A stretch of DNA of 9,108 nucleotides from CG1-02-35-72 sp964564475 (lineage in GTDB: Bacteria > Bacteroidota > Bacteroidia > Flavobacteriales > Flavobacteriaceae), in contig CAZMBM010000086.1 in the NCBI GenBank assembly GCA_964564475.1, positions 1-9,108 on the forward strand, written 5' to 3'. A program made the position numbers and the translations under genes. The notes beneath the pieces were generated by a model, which searched no databases, was not told the origin of the DNA, and worked only from the letters and a program-made list of their open reading frames with translations. Shown piece by piece: positions 6,707 through 9,108 of the stretch. How positions within the stretch are numbered: the stretch's first letter is position 1; every line of letters starts with the position of its first letter.

Positions 6707-7900
6707 TTAACTTTCCATCTTTTTATACACACTAAACAACAACACTCCAGCCACGACCATCAATCCCGCCATAACATACCAAGTGGTGTTAAAACCGTAT
6801 TTATCGGTAATATGTAATCCAATATTGGGGCCTAGTATATGAGCAAAACTAAACGACATACTGTACAAAGCCATATAAGCCCCTTGTTTACCGCGCTTTG
6901 AACGGTTCATAGCGTAGCTGTTAGAAAACGGAAAGGCCAACATTTCGCCTAACGTCATAAAGAGCATACCTAAAATAGCCACGCCTACCCAATTTGCCGT
7001 GTTGAGCACTAAAAAACTCAAACCCAACAAGGCCATTCCTTGTAACATCACATTTATGGCTTTACTTTTTTTGCGTTCGTATAAACCCACTAAAGGCATT
7101 TCAAAAAGGAAAATTAACAGACCATTCATAGCCATAAGCCACCCTATGTGTTGTTCGTCCAGACCTAGAACTGTGTTGTAAAACAGCGGAATAGTAGCAA
7201 AATACTGTAAAAAAGTAAAACCTATTAAAAACATACTGCCTATAAAAATAAGATAGGGCCAATCGTTATAGGGTAGTTTGGTAGCTTTGGTTTTATTGTC
7301 ATCGACCTCTTTTTGCGTTGTTTTTTTGGGACGCAACAAACGTATCATCAAAACAGCCGCAACAATACAAGTTAAACCGTCAACCCAAAACAATCCGGCA
7401 TAACTTACATGAGCAATTAAAAAACCGCCAATGGCCGGGCCCACCGAAAAGCCGAGATTTATAGCCAGTCTGATTAAGGTAATAGAACGTGTTTGGTTTT
7501 CGGGTTTGCTATAAGCGGTTACCGCCACATAAATAGCCGGGCGGAAACCATCGGCGACAAGCGTGAACATAAAAACACCCCCGCATAAGAGCCAAAAACT
7601 ATTTAAAAACTGAAGACTTACAAGTACCAGACCTGCCGCAAACAAACTAATCACCATCACTTTATAATAACCAATAATATCGGTTAACCTACCCCCTAAC
7701 CACACGCCCAGAACAGAACCCAAGCCATAAAAAGTCATAATCCAACCTACCTGCCCCATAGTATAACCCATATATTTGGTAAGGTATAACGACAAAAAAA
7801 GGATGACCATAGCCCCTGCCCTATTAACCAAGGTTATCAAGGCCAGATACCAAACTTCTCTGGAAAGGCCTTTATAAGGTTGTATCAATTTTTTAAGCAT
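6707..7900 (-). CDS. MFS transporter, DHA1-like efflux type
   Basis: A 397-residue inner-membrane protein with about twelve hydrophobic segments, the normal size for the 12-helix major facilitator superfamily. Motif A is GGRLTDIIGYYKVM (69-82) in the loop between helices 2 and 3. An arginine (R144) lies in helix 4, and GFSVGPAIGGF (150-160) in helix 5 is motif C, the signature of proton-driven antiporters. The charged central loop (about 191-212, RPKKTTQKEVDDNKTKATK) separates the halves. These features favour drug or metabolite export over uptake, but the substrate cannot be named. VNRAG (25-29) in helix 1 is shared with a group of Bacteroidota and proteobacterial MdtH/YdeE-like proteins. 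A -7 box lies only 4 nt before the ATG, so the mRNA may be leaderless. The nad operon follows 152 bp downstream but has its own promoter candidate. Confidence 0.88.
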   Translation of the reverse strand: MLKKLIQPYKGLSREVWYLALITLVNRAGAMVILFLSLYLTKYMGYTMGQVGWIMTFYGLGSVLGVWLGGRLTDIIGYYKVMVISLFAAGLVLVSLQFLNSFWLLCGGVFMFTLVADGFRPAIYVAVTAYSKPENQTRSITLIRLAINLGFSVGPAIGGFLIAHVSYAGLFWVDGLTCIVAAVLMIRLLRPKKTTQKEVDDNKTKATKLPYNDWPYLIFIGSMFLIGFTFLQYFATIPLFYNTVLGLDEQHIGWLMAMNGLLIFLFEMPLVGLYERKKSKAINVMLQGMALLGLSFLVLNTANWVGVAILGMLFMTLGEMLAFPFSNSYAMNRSKRGKQGAYMALYSMSFSFAHILGPNIGLHITDKYGFNTTWYVMAGLMVVAGVLLFSVYKKMES

Positions 7901-7904
7901 AGCG

Positions 7905-7912
7905 CAAATGTA
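7905..7912 (-). promoter_or_regulatory. Candidate -7 box TACATTTG for the MFS gene, almost touching the start codon
   Basis: TACATTTG is an exact TAnnTTTG match on the minus strand, ending four bases before the ATG at 7900. With the usual 5-7 nt from box to start site, transcription would begin at or next to the A of the ATG, giving a leaderless message. The -33 region has only CTTTA. No other in-frame ATG occurs before codon 31, which would cut into helix 1. Confidence 0.45.
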
Positions 7913-7970
7913 AGTTTATTGCACTTTTTATAAAGGTTTTTAAAATCAAATTTATTTATAGTTCTATAAG

Positions 7971-7991
7971 AATTGGTATCTTTAACCAATT
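7971..7991 (+). promoter_or_regulatory. Candidate promoter box inside an inverted repeat, upstream of the DUF1684 gene
   Basis: AATTGGT (7971-7977) and ACCAATT (7985-7991) are exact reverse complements separated by 7 nt. The spacer overlaps TATCTTTA (7977-7984), one mismatch from TAnnTTTG, and the lipoprotein ATG is 15 bp further on. A regulator binding this dyad would cover the -7 box, so it could be an operator. The AT-rich arms make a chance match possible. Confidence 0.35.
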
Positions 7992-8006
7992 TTAAAATAT
8001 AATCAT

Positions 8007-8627
8007 ATGAAACGTTTATCTCTTTTTGGAATGCTGTTTTTAATATTGTTAAGTTGCTCTAAATCAAATAAAAAACAATCTTACGAAGACAGTATAAGAG
8101 AGTTTCAATACCGGTTAAATGTAGAGTATTCCGATAAAAAAACATCGCCTTTGACAGATGAAGACTTTAAAACTTTTAAATCACTCGATTTTTTCCCTAT
8201 AGATTCAACCTATAAAGTAACAGCAACTTTAACTTATGTTACCGATGCCCCTGTTTTTAAAATGCAAACCACTACCGACCGATTACCTCTGTATAAAACC
8301 TATGCCATCGCGCATTTTAATTTAAAGGGCAAAGCATTTGAAATACCTATTTACCAGAGCCAAGAACTTATGATAGATCCACAATATGTCGATTATCTGT
8401 TTTTGCCTTTTAAGGATTTAACCAATGGAAAAGGGAGTTATATTGGTGGCCGTTTTTTAGATTTAAAATTACCGCCTAAAGACGCCAAAACTATGGTAAT
8501 TGATTTTAACAAAGCCTACAACCCGTATTGTACTTATAATGTTAAATATTCATGTCCCATTCCGCCCGATGCCAATGTGTTAGATATAGAAATTCCGGCA
8601 GGGGTAAAAGCGTATAAAAAGCATTAA
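8007..8627 (+). CDS. DUF1684 family lipoprotein
   Basis: A 206-residue predicted lipoprotein of unknown function. The signal peptide MKRLSLFGMLFLILLSC ends in the lipobox LLSC, so C17 would be lipidated and the protein anchored to a membrane facing the periplasm or outside. The DUF1684 signature is strong: YLFLPFKDLTNG (130-141), SYIGGRFLDLKLP (144-156), DFNKAYNPYCTYN (166-178), YSCPIPPDAN (181-190) and a final IPAGVKAY (196-203). C175 and C183 are part of the conserved core and could bind metal or form a disulfide; this is inference. The domain is beta-rich, and no enzyme activity is established to my knowledge. It is a single-gene unit, divergent from the MFS gene with 106 bp between the starts, and ended by a strong hairpin. 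Confidence 0.88.
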   Translation: MKRLSLFGMLFLILLSCSKSNKKQSYEDSIREFQYRLNVEYSDKKTSPLTDEDFKTFKSLDFFPIDSTYKVTATLTYVTDAPVFKMQTTTDRLPLYKTYAIAHFNLKGKAFEIPIYQSQELMIDPQYVDYLFLPFKDLTNGKGSYIGGRFLDLKLPPKDAKTMVIDFNKAYNPYCTYNVKYSCPIPPDANVLDIEIPAGVKAYKKH

Positions 8628-8632
8628 GTATT

Positions 8633-8675
8633 AGTCAGGGTTTCACTTTGAGTGAAACCCTGACTTTATTTATTT
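8633..8675 (+). terminator. Intrinsic terminator after the DUF1684 gene
   Basis: AGTCAGGGTTTCACT (8633-8647) and AGTGAAACCCTGACT (8651-8665) pair perfectly over 15 bp with a TTG loop, followed on the plus strand by TTTATTTATTT. It starts 5 bp after the lipoprotein stop. It lies between convergent genes, but the minus-strand tail (AATACTTAATGC) is not T-rich, so it probably acts mainly on the plus strand. Confidence 0.9.
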
Positions 8676-8688
8676 GATTTTATCCTAT

Positions 8689-9108
8689 TTAGGCAGTACC
8701 CCAATAATTAAAACTGGCAGGTTTCCATCCGGGGATATACATACTGTCTAATTGCTTTATTTTAAAGCCATTTTCTTTAATGAGTAAAGGAATATCTTTA
8801 TTTAAATGACAACCGCCACCTACACGTTTCCATAACGGGTTTAATCTGTTTTGCCATTTCTGGATAACTGCGTCTGGCGCTTTACCATGTTCACAAAACA
8901 ACAATTTACCGTTAGGTTTAAGGACACGTCGTATTTCTTGAAGTGCTTTTTGTGTATCCGGAATAGTACACAATGAATAGGTTATAACTACCGTATCAAA
9001 GCTGTTATTATCAGCCGGAATGTCTTCGGCATAAGCTTTAATAAATTCGAAATCGAAGGCTAATTGTTGAATATCAATTTTGTTTTGCTGCCATGTTTCT
9101 ACCGATGG
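8689..9108 (-). CDS. Class I SAM-dependent methyltransferase, METTL7/UbiE-like (N-terminal part outside window)
   Basis: The frame is open from the window edge to TAA at 8691-8689, giving the last 139 residues of a methyltransferase; no true start lies in the window (a TTG at 8973-8971 is internal). Visible in order are DIQQLAFDFEFIKAYAEDIP (the strand and loop after the SAM-binding acidic residue), SFDTVVITYSLCTIPD (the strand-4 motif), QEIRRVLKPNGKLLFCEHG (motif III) and WQNRLNPLWKRVGGGCHLNK. The last block, with its conserved GCHLN/R and LNPLW, is typical of the group that includes METTL7-like proteins and bacterial UbiE/phospholipid-methylase relatives. Motif I itself is beyond the edge. 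The substrate is unknown; known METTL7 proteins methylate thiols, but that cannot be transferred here. The gene is convergent with the lipoprotein gene and does not closely resemble the methyltransferase at 1866. Confidence 0.85.
   Translation of the reverse strand, partial: PSVETWQQNKIDIQQLAFDFEFIKAYAEDIPADNNSFDTVVITYSLCTIPDTQKALQEIRRVLKPNGKLLFCEHGKAPDAVIQKWQNRLNPLWKRVGGGCHLNKDIPLLIKENGFKIKQLDSMYIPGWKPASFNYWGTA

Noticed and set aside
8689..8973. Treating the last methyltransferase as a complete 94-residue protein starting at 8973
   Set aside because: The codon at 8973-8971 is TTG, and the same frame continues upstream with methyltransferase sequence (AEDIPADNNSFDTVVITYS) to the window edge, so this is an internal codon.
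1..9108. CRISPR array, tRNA, phage or defence island
   Set aside because: I saw no regularly spaced repeats, no cloverleaf-like tRNA sequence, and no nuclease, integrase or toxin-antitoxin genes; apart from the IS110 relic the content is housekeeping.

Overview
The window is AT-rich DNA that looks chromosomal and most likely comes from a member of the Bacteroidota, probably Flavobacteriaceae. Three things point there: genes mostly lack a Shine-Dalgarno sequence and start in A/T-rich leaders; upstream regions carry exact or near copies of the Bacteroidota -7 box TAnnTTTG; and the gene families fit (Porin_O_P-type porin, DUF1684 lipoprotein, compact cyclophilin).

Layout: (1) 1-1286, plus strand: the C-terminal end of a NifU-like Fe-S carrier followed 9 bp later by an outer-membrane porin of the phosphate-selective O/P type. 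(2) 1287-1865: a 579-bp stretch without an intact gene. It holds a decayed piece of an IS110-type transposase, a perfect GC-rich hairpin, a short GC-richer block, a promoter-like box and a six-codon mini-ORF behind a strong Shine-Dalgarno-like sequence. (3) 1866-3151, plus strand: a small class I methyltransferase and an exported cyclophilin-type peptidyl-prolyl isomerase. (4) 3153-6554, minus strand: a complete nadA-nadB-nadC operon, the de novo route from aspartate to nicotinate mononucleotide. (5) 6707-7900, minus strand: an MFS efflux-type transporter. (6) 8007-8627, plus strand: a DUF1684 lipoprotein, divergent from the MFS gene and closed by a strong terminator hairpin. (7) 8689-9108, minus strand: the C-terminal part of a second class I methyltransferase that runs off the window end.

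How the genes work together: NadB oxidises L-aspartate to iminoaspartate, NadA (a 4Fe-4S enzyme) condenses it with dihydroxyacetone phosphate to quinolinate, and NadC converts quinolinate with PRPP to nicotinate mononucleotide. All the key residues I looked for in the three enzymes are present. The remaining genes are probably separate household functions.

I found no CRISPR array, tRNA, rRNA, phage module or defence system. The observations most worth a second look are a possible one-base expansion in a G6 run that may have cut the NadB C-terminus and removed a stop/start overlap with nadC, the IS110 relic that still encodes three of the four DEDD catalytic positions, and the unusual leader upstream of the first methyltransferase.
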